Positions 1 to 6,696 of a stretch of 21,740 nucleotides of DNA are shown piece by piece. Made by a program: the position numbers and the translations under genes. The stretch spans positions 1 through 21,740 of the forward strand of contig JAEZXS010000250.1 in NCBI GenBank assembly GCA_023442755.1, written 5' to 3'. This stretch comes from Pseudomonadota bacterium. Its GTDB lineage: Bacteria > Desulfobacterota > Syntrophobacteria > Syntrophobacterales > Syntrophobacteraceae. Positions within the stretch are counted from its first letter, which is position 1; the number at the start of each line of letters is the position of its first letter. A model generated the notes under the pieces. That model had not been told where the DNA came from. It was given only the letters and a program-made list of their open reading frames with translations, and made no database searches.

Positions 1-1486
1 TCGTACCTCCGTGCCGGTTGATAATCCCGAAGGTGGTGGAAAGCCCCAGTCCAAGGCCTTTTCCTTCAATCTTTGTCGTAAAGAAAGGGTCGAAGATATA
101 CGGCAGGGATTCTTTCGGAATGCCGCACCCCGCGTCCCGCACTTGAATCCTGACCAGTTTTGCCGAAGGGTCGAAAGCAGTTGTCAGAGTCAGCGTTCCG
201 CCCTCCGGCATCGCGTCGATAGCATTGAAAATCAGGTTTATCATGCATTGTTGAAGTTGATTGAAGTCACCCTGGATCGTCGGAAGGTCTTTGGCAAGGC
301 TCGTGTTCACCCGAATATTCTGAAGCGCCATTTTGTGGCCGCTCAGACTGACGCATCTGCTCAACACTTCGTTCAGATTGACCGGAGTGAATTGGAGCTT
401 CGATTTTCGCGAGAAGGCGAGGAGATTGGATATGATCTTGGAACAGTGCTCGAGTTCGCTTTCCATCAGGGCAAGGTAATTTAGGAACTTCGCCGAAGAG
501 TCCTGAGTAATGTTTCCGCGGGAGAGAATTCTGCTCATAAGGCGTGCATAGTTCAGAATACCTGCAAGAGGGTTGTTGATTTCATGAACGACACTGGCGG
601 CGAGCTTTCCAAGGGAAATCATCTTATCCTGGTGGAGCAGCCGCGCCTGGTCGGCAACTTCCTTGGCAAGCTTTCGAATCTGCCTCTCGTCTCTGCAGAA
701 GCACACGATGCCGATGTCCGCATTATCCTGGATCATCGTGACGGCCGAGAGCTGGACGGGAATTCTCGCTCCGTCCCTGTCGGAGAGCCAGCTTTCGTAC
801 AGGAAGAGTTTCCCCTCCCCTCCGAATTCTCTGGATTTGAGCGTCGTGTTGAATTTTTCGGCTTCGCCCGGACTAAATATGTCGTTGATTCCCATCGACA
901 ATGCTTCGCTTTTCAGGTAACCGAGCATTTGGCCCATGCTCCTGTTGAAGATGATGATCTTCCCTTCCCTGTCGCAGGCGATAATGCCGTCTATTGAGCT
1001 TTCAATGAGCAGTTTCTGAGTATGATAGGTCATGGCCAGTTCTTCGGACGTGGCCATCCAGCGTTCTTCGATGAACGCGGTGTAATCTCTTAATTCCCTG
1101 CGGGTATTGCATCTTTCCTGAGCCCTTTTCAGGGCGACCATCAGCGCCTGTTCGCTTATCGGCTTGGTGATGAAGTCGGAGGCATCCAGTTGGAGGGCGC
1201 GGATGGCATAGTCTCTTTCAGCAGCGGCGGTGGTAACGATCACCTCTCTATCGGGATCGGCCTCTTTTATCCTTTTCAACACCTCAAGGCCGTCTATCCC
1301 CGGCATGCGAATGTTCGTCACAATAAGTTCCGGCGATTCTTTCTCAAAAGATACTATACCGCGTTCGCCGTCCGGAGCCGTAATTACCGTGTAACCCGCT
1401 GCTTCCAGCTGAACAGTCAGTGCGTGCAGCACTTCGGGATCATCGTCGATTACCAGGACTTTTCCGCCATTCTTATGTCCGTTCAT
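1..1486 (-). CDS. Receiver-PAS-histidine kinase, C-terminus cut by window edge
   Basis: Sensor histidine kinase with an N-terminal receiver domain. The ATG at 1486 follows an AGGATGAGG ribosome site, and 495 codons are open to the window edge. Order: receiver (about residues 8-125), a helical linker, PAS (about 155-270, with an IIACDREGKIIIFNRS core), HisKA with SLGKLAASVVHEINNPLAG and phospho-His at 301, then the ATPase domain with FDPFFTTK and GKGLGLGLS near the edge. The receiver keeps the acidic cluster D14-D16 and the Lys of ITKPIS, but the phosphoacceptor position is Asn58 in LIVTNIRMPG, so classical phosphorylation there is not expected. No transmembrane segment is seen in what is present, so it is probably cytosolic. 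It lies 125 bp downstream of the sigma-54 response regulator and is probably the last visible member of the hdr-linked operon. The stimulus is unknown. Confidence 0.93.
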   Translation of the reverse strand, partial: MNGHKNGGKVLVIDDDPEVLHALTVQLEAAGYTVITAPDGERGIVSFEKESPELIVTNIRMPGIDGLEVLKRIKEADPDREVIVTTAAAERDYAIRALQLDASDFITKPISEQALMVALKRAQERCNTRRELRDYTAFIEERWMATSEELAMTYHTQKLLIESSIDGIIACDREGKIIIFNRSMGQMLGYLKSEALSMGINDIFSPGEAEKFNTTLKSREFGGEGKLFLYESWLSDRDGARIPVQLSAVTMIQDNADIGIVCFCRDERQIRKLAKEVADQARLLHQDKMISLGKLAASVVHEINNPLAGILNYARLMSRILSRGNITQDSSAKFLNYLALMESELEHCSKIISNLLAFSRKSKLQFTPVNLNEVLSRCVSLSGHKMALQNIRVNTSLAKDLPTIQGDFNQLQQCMINLIFNAIDAMPEGGTLTLTTAFDPSAKLVRIQVRDAGCGIPKESLPYIFDPFFTTKIEGKGLGLGLSTTFGIINRHGGT

Positions 1487-1611
1487 TCCTCATCCTGCCA
1501 ACCTTAAAATCGCTTCATGCGAAAACGGAAAAGAGCACCCTATTGCGTGGATGGTGTGAATGGATGATAACCGGCATGCAATGTCGGAAGTCGGTTGGTT
1601 GAGCCGGGGTC

Positions 1612-2985
1612 TCACTGTTTTTCATCGAACCCCGCTCCGGGATTTTCCGTCTTCAGACCATAGCGGGCGATCTTGTGATGCAGGGTGGCCCTGTTTATTT
1701 CAAGGAGAACCGACGCCCTGGATATATTCCATCCGCACAGGTCGAGAATCTGTTGTATGTGATTCTTCTCCAGTTCGCGCATGGACAGGCAGGCGATCTT
1801 CTCGACCGGAGTCCTGAACAGGAAGGAAAAATCCTCTTTGCCCAGGTACGGATTTCTTGCCAGCACAACTGCCCGCTCGATCGTATTCTCAAGCTCCCGC
1901 ACGTTTCCAGGCCAGTCGTATGATTGCAGGAGCTGTACGGCCTCTTCGCGGATGCCCCTGACCTGCTTGTTGGTTTCGCGGCAAAACCGTCGCAGAAAAT
2001 GTTCCGCCAGAAGAGAAATATCCGCCTTCCGGCTTCGCAGCGGGGGGACCTCGATTTCTATGACTTTGAGCCGAAAGTAGAAATCCTGGCGAAATTCCCC
2101 TCTTGCGACCTTTTGCCTCAAATCCTGATGCGTTGCGGAAATGAGCCGGAAATCGACACTGATTTCGCGGTTTCCACCGATCCTTTGAAAGCTCTTTTCC
2201 TGCAGCACCCGAAGAAAGTCCACCTGCATTTTGAGTGGAATTTCACCTATCTCATCTAGCAGAAGGGTCCCCCCTCCAGCCATCTCGATGCGTCCCTTCT
2301 GGGAACGGTTGGCCCCCGTAAACGAACCGGCTTTATGGCCGAAAAGCTCGCTCTCCAGCAACGTCTCCGTGAAAGCGCCGCAATTGATGGGGACAAATGG
2401 CCCGTAGCGGCGGTTGCTTCGGGAATGAATGGCTTTGGCCACCAGCTCCTTCCCGGTTCCGGTTTCCCCCGTGATCAGGATGGGGGAATCGACCGGGGCA
2501 ACCTGGTCTATGAACGAAAACAGCCGTCTCATGCAGGCGGATTTACCGATCAGATCTCTGTAACCGGAATTGCTCTCCACCTGCTTTCGAAGCACAATGT
2601 TTTCGTCCACCAGTTTCTTTTGTTTTATGAGTTTGGCCGCCAGAAGTTTCAGCGCTTCCGGTTCGAAAGGCTTCAGGATGAAGTCGTCCGCTCCGCTTTT
2701 CATGGCCTCGATTGCGGTCTCGACCGATCCGAAGGCCGTAATCATAACGACCAGTATATGGGGGTGGGACGTCTTGACGTATTTCAGCACCTCCAGACCT
2801 CCCAGGTCCGGCATGCGGATATCGAGGAAAACCATGTCATAGTCGTTGCGGCTGATCATCTCCAGGGCCTCATGTCCCCCGGAGGCAGCCTCCACGAAAT
2901 GGCCCGCCCTTCCAAGCCAGCCGACGAGAGATTCCCGTATGATCAGCTCGTCATCGACAATCAGAATACGAACTTTCTCGGCCAA
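1612..2985 (-). CDS. Sigma-54-dependent NtrC-family response regulator
   Basis: Activator that uses ATP to open sigma-54 RNA polymerase complexes. Counting from the GTG at 2997, the order is receiver (about 9-125; acidic D15/D16, phosphoacceptor D59 in VFLDIRMP, T87, K109), AAA+ domain with Walker A GETGTGKE (177-184), Walker B around LLLDEIGE, and a C-terminal Fis-type helix-turn-helix (NISRASVLLEINRATLHHKI). The sigma-54 contact loop reads GSFTGA rather than GAFTGA (residues 224-229). The frame opens with GTG at 2997, which has no ribosome site. A TTG at 2985, just downstream of GGAGGAGG, gives the family-like start MAEKVRILIVDD and is preferred here. It sits 25 bp after the Rossmann-PAS kinase, its likely partner. 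Its likely targets are the sigma-54 promoters at 15861-15874, 16644-16657 and perhaps 4610-4623; this is inferred from linkage. Confidence 0.95.
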   Translation of the reverse strand: MAEKVRILIVDDELIIRESLVGWLGRAGHFVEAASGGHEALEMISRNDYDMVFLDIRMPDLGGLEVLKYVKTSHPHILVVMITAFGSVETAIEAMKSGADDFILKPFEPEALKLLAAKLIKQKKLVDENIVLRKQVESNSGYRDLIGKSACMRRLFSFIDQVAPVDSPILITGETGTGKELVAKAIHSRSNRRYGPFVPINCGAFTETLLESELFGHKAGSFTGANRSQKGRIEMAGGGTLLLDEIGEIPLKMQVDFLRVLQEKSFQRIGGNREISVDFRLISATHQDLRQKVARGEFRQDFYFRLKVIEIEVPPLRSRKADISLLAEHFLRRFCRETNKQVRGIREEAVQLLQSYDWPGNVRELENTIERAVVLARNPYLGKEDFSFLFRTPVEKIACLSMRELEKNHIQQILDLCGWNISRASVLLEINRATLHHKIARYGLKTENPGAGFDEKQ

Positions 2986-3010
2986 GACCTCCTCCACAAC
3001 CGGCAGCGTC

Positions 3011-4492
3011 TCAGTTCATGGGAAATTTCAGGACGAAGCGTGCGCCTGCCCCTTCTTCGCTATGGACATACACTGAGCCGCCATGCTCTTTTACTATGCC
3101 GTATACCACCGAGAGCCCGAGACCGACGCCCTTGTCCCGGCTTTTCGTTGAGAAGAAAGGTTCGAAAATGAGCGGAATCACATCTTTCGGGATGCCTGTT
3201 CCGGTGTCGGACACCTCGATGCGAAGCCGGCGGTTCTTCCGGTCACGTCCAGTCCGGACTGCGAGTTTGCCCCCATGAGGCATTGCGTCGATGGCATTGA
3301 ATATAAGATTGAGCAGACACTGCTGTATCTGGTTTTGGTCGCCCCTCATGGGCGGCAGGTTCGGATCGAGTTCCACGGAAGAAGTAATCCGCTGTGAATC
3401 CAGCCGGAACTTGACGAAGTGGACGGCATTCCGGGCCACATCGTTCAGTTGAAAAATATTGCGAACAGCCTTCCCCTGCCGGGCAAACTGCAGCAGGTCC
3501 CGGACAATACGACTGCACCGGGCCGATTCCGTGCTGATCAGGTCCAGGTAATGCAAGTGCTTGCTTTTTGCCGCGGAATCGCTTTCTCCGCTTTCCATTT
3601 CCTGCTGCATCAGTCGCGCAATCGCATTGATGCCCGCAAGGGGGTTGTTTATCTCGTGAACTGCGCCCGCAGCGAGCTTCCCCAGCGATATCATTTTTTC
3701 TTCATGCACCAGCCTGGTGAGGTCCTGCTTGAGCGCAAAGACCTTCTGCTCGACCTTTCTTTCAAGCTCATCGGTAATGTCCCTGAAGCACTCAACGATC
3801 AGCTCGATCTGCCCTCTGCCCGACCTTAGCGGAACCGCCGTAATCTCATGATAGCGTCCGGCATGTCCGGGGCCTGCGCCTTCCAGGATCGCGTGGGCAA
3901 CCTCTCCGGTTTCGAGGCACCTTTTCGCGGGGCAGCTGAACCCCTCCGAACCGCAGTGCTGCTCCAGGCCGAAAGCGGCCTGGTAACAGATTTTGCCGAC
4001 CACGTCTTCTTTGTCTACCCGCAAAGCTTTCAAAAATGCTTCATTGGCATCCAGCAGCTTCAAATCCGGCTGCATTACGAGGACCCAGTCCCTCAAACCG
4101 ATAAAAAGGCTGTTCATAATGCCTTCCACCAGGTCCACGTGGCGCTTGGTGAACAGGTATTCTTCGCGCAACTGCAAAATATCGCCAAAAATTCGCGAGA
4201 TTGTCGATTCAAGCACACGCACCCGCGCCGGCTTGTTTCTCAGAAAGTCGGCAAGCAGCCATTCCTTTCCGGTTAGTTCGATCACGAGGTCCAGGTCTTT
4301 CAGGCTATAGAAGTCCTGGTAATCGGCTGTCGTATGAATGTTCTTTTCCCGGGCAAGACGGATGCCCACTGCATCGGGGTTGGGGTCGGCCACTGCCACG
4401 ATCTCGGCCCGAAGTTTTGGGAAGCGCCTGGCATCGAACATTTCCAGGAAGGTCTTGCACCTTTTCCCGCCCCCTATGATGGCTATTTTCAT
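3011..4492 (-). CDS. Soluble histidine kinase with N-terminal NAD-binding-like Rossmann domain and Cys-rich PAS
   Basis: Predicted cytosolic sensor kinase of 493 aa. Residues 1-95 form a Rossmann fold resembling the Gfo/Idh or homoserine dehydrogenase N-terminus: MKIAIIGGGKRCKTF, then an acidic AVADPNPD strand end and DLVIELTG. A PAS domain follows (about 130-250) with four cysteines (C169, C180, C187, C192; the last two in a CPxxxC arrangement). Then come HisKA (ISLGKLAAGAVHEINNP, phospho-His 279) and a GHKL ATPase (NLIFNAIDA, SDTGTGIPKD, GVGLGLS). The start was placed at ATG 4492 because the Rossmann fold begins exactly there, with a purine-rich AAAGAG upstream; the frame stays open to an ATG at 4594, and 4504 is a further option. 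The gene lies between the DsrC-like gene and the sigma-54 regulator, so it is the obvious candidate for sensing redox state (NAD(H) or thiol) and phosphorylating that regulator. Ligand binding is inferred from fold resemblance only. Confidence 0.93.
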   Translation of the reverse strand: MKIAIIGGGKRCKTFLEMFDARRFPKLRAEIVAVADPNPDAVGIRLAREKNIHTTADYQDFYSLKDLDLVIELTGKEWLLADFLRNKPARVRVLESTISRIFGDILQLREEYLFTKRHVDLVEGIMNSLFIGLRDWVLVMQPDLKLLDANEAFLKALRVDKEDVVGKICYQAAFGLEQHCGSEGFSCPAKRCLETGEVAHAILEGAGPGHAGRYHEITAVPLRSGRGQIELIVECFRDITDELERKVEQKVFALKQDLTRLVHEEKMISLGKLAAGAVHEINNPLAGINAIARLMQQEMESGESDSAAKSKHLHYLDLISTESARCSRIVRDLLQFARQGKAVRNIFQLNDVARNAVHFVKFRLDSQRITSSVELDPNLPPMRGDQNQIQQCLLNLIFNAIDAMPHGGKLAVRTGRDRKNRRLRIEVSDTGTGIPKDVIPLIFEPFFSTKSRDKGVGLGLSVVYGIVKEHGGSVYVHSEEGAGARFVLKFPMN

Positions 4493-4609
4493 TTCTCTTT
4501 CCATGGCGCGAGTCCAAGTACCCACTGCGCCCGCCACCCGCCGATCAGGCGGAAAATCGGGGAGCAACCGTTCAGACGCTTTCATTCTTTGCATCTGTTG
4601 ATGTTCCTT

Positions 4610-4623
4610 GCATTTCGAATGCC
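4610..4623 (-). promoter_or_regulatory. Candidate internal sigma-54 promoter before the kinase gene
   Basis: Minus strand reads TGGCATTCGAAATGCA: the GG and GC dinucleotides are 10 bp apart, the -24 box matches TGGCA, and the -12 box is ATGC rather than TTGC. Transcription would start near 4598, about 105 bp before the kinase ATG at 4492. It lies in the 221-bp gap after the DsrC-like gene. The element overlaps a small palindrome (GCATT/AATGC), so the match may be partly coincidental. Confidence 0.4.
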
Positions 4624-4713
4624 AATTGAATCTCTCGCTCCAGGCGGTTCGTTACAGCGAGATCATAAAGGCCGGACGCTTTAAGCCTGTCTTGAAATTC
4701 CGGGGTGTTTTGG

Positions 4714-5034
4714 TCAAGAGTCCCCGGGGATGTAGCAGACCCCCGCCATTCGGCAGGCCCACCTGTAACCGGAGGGAAAAAGTCTTGCGAACCCCTTAAG
4801 GCTCAACCGGCAAACCCTGCATGTACTGTGAACCAGAGGACAACTGCCATCCTCGAGGTACCCCTTTCGAATAAAATCGAGGGCCTTCCAATGCAAATCG
4901 GTAAGTCCTCCGCGAATTCCGGCCAGGGGCGCAAGAGCGGCAGCAAAATCCGCATCCCATTGCCCGGCATCGACCAGGAAATTGTCCTCATCGATCTCGT
5001 AGGTTTTGTTTTGGACTTTCAGTATCGGTGTCAT
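4714..5034 (-). CDS. DsrC/TusE-family protein with altered C-terminal cysteine arm
   Basis: Small sulfur-carrier-type protein of 106 aa. ATG 5034 is 5 nt after AGGAGG; a longer open frame upstream has no DsrC similarity. The family signature is clear at both ends: YEIDEDNFL near residue 12, LHWKALDFI at 48-56, and FPSGYRWACRMAG at 86-98, which aligns with FPSGPGKGACKIAG of the canonical DsrC at 20780-21097. The Cys equivalent to DsrC CysB is present (C94), but the penultimate CysA of the PTGCV tail is gone; the tail is IPGDS. A new Cys appears at 100, and C65, C72 and C75 are extra. Known DsrC carries electrons and sulfur through a CysA-CysB disulfide or trisulfide. Here a C94-C100 pair, or ligands for a metal, could replace it (inference). 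It is the last gene of the Hdr block, 190 bp after hdrB, so it may be the thiol/disulfide partner of HdrB. Confidence 0.88.
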   Translation of the reverse strand: MTPILKVQNKTYEIDEDNFLVDAGQWDADFAAALAPLAGIRGGLTDLHWKALDFIRKGYLEDGSCPLVHSTCRVCRLSLKGFARLFPSGYRWACRMAGVCYIPGDS

Positions 5035-5204
5035 GTCGCCCTCCTGTATTCTATTATTCCTGAGGGTTTCCCGGCGGCGGTATGGATTCCGCCAAGGCCC
5101 GGGGAGGTAGTCGTTCACGTCTCGAAGAGGCGCGGGCATGAACGCTGAACGATTCGAACCGGAACTGAGAATTCGGTGCGCGACAGGGAGAGAGGCCGAT
5201 CGGT

Positions 5205-5222
5205 CCCGGAAGCATTTCCGGG
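5205..5222 (-). terminator. Short hairpin immediately after hdrB
   Basis: Perfect 7-bp stem CCCGGAA/TTCCGGG with a 4-nt loop, 2 bp downstream of the hdrB stop codon. No U-tract follows, so a full intrinsic terminator is unlikely. It could stabilise the hdr message end or reduce read-through into the DsrC-like gene. Confidence 0.35.
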
Positions 5223-5224
5223 TG

Positions 5225-6106
5225 TCACTTCGCGAAAACCTCTTCGAAACCTTTTCGGAGTGAGCGGGTAAGTGCAAGGTTGAGTTCCAGTCCAAGCTCT
5301 TTCCCGGCCAGTCCCAAGCCCATGCCTATCAGTTGAGGCAGGTAGAGTACGGAAACGGACAAATCTTTTCGCTTCATACCGGAAAGTTTTTTCTGACTGA
5401 TCTCCAGGTTCATCTGGCACATGGGACACACGGTCGCAATGCAGTCCGCTCCATGGGCTGCGTCCAGAATTTCCGCCACAAGTTCCAGGGCCAGGTCCTT
5501 TTTCGTCGTCATCAGTCCGGCCCCGCAACACTTCGCCCCAACGCTCCAGGCATGGACGTCCGCTCCCAGAGCCCGGATGATAGGCTCCATGGACCGAGGC
5601 TGCTCGGGATCGTCAAAGACCCTGTAAGGGCGCAATGCCTGGCATCCATAATATGGGGCAACCCTCAAGCCGGACATGGGTCGTTTCAGCTTCGCGGCAA
5701 TTCCTTCCGGACCGATATCGTTTGCAAGCACGTCCAGAAGGTGTCTGATCTCGATCCCTCCGGCATAGGAGAGGCCCTCGACATCCAAGGTGCGATTTAC
5801 GAGGTCGGCTGTCTTCCTGTCCTTGCTCATGACGTCTTCGGCCCTGAGCAGGTTCAGGTAACATGCGCTGCACGGGACAAGAAAGTCCGCCTTCGTCCCG
5901 GCCTTTTGGGCCAAAGCGAGATTTCGCGCCGGGAGCGCCAGTGAAAGCAACCGGCTGACGGGCTCGGCGGCGCTCGCGCCGCAGCAGCTCGAATCGTCCA
6001 GTTCGAGCAGCTCGCCACCGAGTGCGCTCATAGCCGCCCGGGTGGAGAGGTCGTATTCCCTTGCCGAGCCATCGAGCGAACAGCCCGGATAATAGAAATA
6101 CTTCAT
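5225..6106 (-). CDS. hdrB: HdrB-like heterodisulfide reductase subunit (two CCG domains)
   Basis: Catalytic-type Hdr subunit of 293 aa. Two complete CCG domains are visible. The first has C9 (YYPGCSLDGS), C41-C42 (SSCCGAS) and C79/C82 (PCSACYLN). The second has C155 (YYGCQALRP), C193-C194 (AKCCGAG) and C227/C230 (CPMCQMN). In HdrB of methanogens each such domain binds a noncubane [4Fe-4S] cluster that reduces the CoM-S-S-CoB disulfide; a bacterium without those cofactors must use another disulfide or thiol substrate. Length and motifs match the family. The ATG at 6106 overlaps the hdrC stop by 4 nt (ATGA), which indicates translational coupling. The DsrC-like gene follows and is the nearest candidate substrate protein. 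There is no signal peptide or membrane segment, so a cytosolic complex is expected. Confidence 0.96.
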   Translation of the reverse strand: MKYFYYPGCSLDGSAREYDLSTRAAMSALGGELLELDDSSCCGASAAEPVSRLLSLALPARNLALAQKAGTKADFLVPCSACYLNLLRAEDVMSKDRKTADLVNRTLDVEGLSYAGGIEIRHLLDVLANDIGPEGIAAKLKRPMSGLRVAPYYGCQALRPYRVFDDPEQPRSMEPIIRALGADVHAWSVGAKCCGAGLMTTKKDLALELVAEILDAAHGADCIATVCPMCQMNLEISQKKLSGMKRKDLSVSVLYLPQLIGMGLGLAGKELGLELNLALTRSLRKGFEEVFAK

Positions 6107-6678
6107 GATTCGGTCTCCAGTTCCTTTGCTCTCCGGTACAATCCATCCAGCTTTCCCGATCCGAAGCCGGGCGCCGACACCGCAAGCTTTCCCTTCATCA
6201 GGAGTCTGATGCCGAGCGGCGCAAAGCTCAAAGGAACGACAGGATTTTTGAGGGCCAGGAAGTACCGGGTCATCATCTCGCCCTCCCGCACCCGACCGTA
6301 CTTCCGGACTGTCGTCAAGAAAGCTCTGTAGAAGAAGGAACTGGTCTTTTTTGTCGTATGCCAGCCCTCCTCAATTGCCGTTCTTTTGAGGGCCGCCATT
6401 GAATCCGTGAGCGGAAGCCCCCTCGGACATCGTAGGGTGCACAGATAGCAGCTCGAACAGAGCCAGAAGGTCCTGCTTTCCATAATTTCCCGCCTGGAAC
6501 CGGACTGCACCAGATTCCAGAGCTGCCTGGGCATAAGGTCCATTTTGCGGGCGCTGCCGCAGGAACCGGAGCAGGTACCGCACTGCATGCAGGCACGCAG
6601 TTTACTTCCAATCTCTGCGAGCCGGTCCCGCTGCTCAGCCGGTAAATCCGCGCTCGTTCTCTTTTCATCGGAAACCAT
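6103..6678 (-). CDS. hdrC: HdrC-like ferredoxin subunit
   Basis: Electron-transfer subunit of 191 aa linking HdrA to HdrB. Two [4Fe-4S] motifs are intact: C30, C33, C36, C40 (CMQCGTCSGSC) and C74, C77, C80, C84 (CSSCYLCTLRCP). The helical C-terminal part has no further cysteines, as is usual for HdrC. ATG 6678 has a strong AAGGAGGG ribosome site about 6 nt upstream and lies 18 bp after the receiver-containing HdrA. Its stop overlaps the hdrB start. In Hdr complexes HdrC passes single electrons from HdrA FAD and clusters to the HdrB noncubane clusters; here the upstream donor would be the unusual HdrA pair encoded before it. Confidence 0.96.
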   Translation of the reverse strand: MVSDEKRTSADLPAEQRDRLAEIGSKLRACMQCGTCSGSCGSARKMDLMPRQLWNLVQSGSRREIMESRTFWLCSSCYLCTLRCPRGLPLTDSMAALKRTAIEEGWHTTKKTSSFFYRAFLTTVRKYGRVREGEMMTRYFLALKNPVVPLSFAPLGIRLLMKGKLAVSAPGFGSGKLDGLYRRAKELETES

Positions 6679-6696
6679 TTGCGCCCTCCTTTGAAT

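Noticed and set aside
5035..5295. N-terminal extension of the DsrC-like frame into hdrB
   Set aside because: A strong AGGAGG ribosome site marks ATG 5034, and the extension overlaps the hdrB end without similarity to the family.
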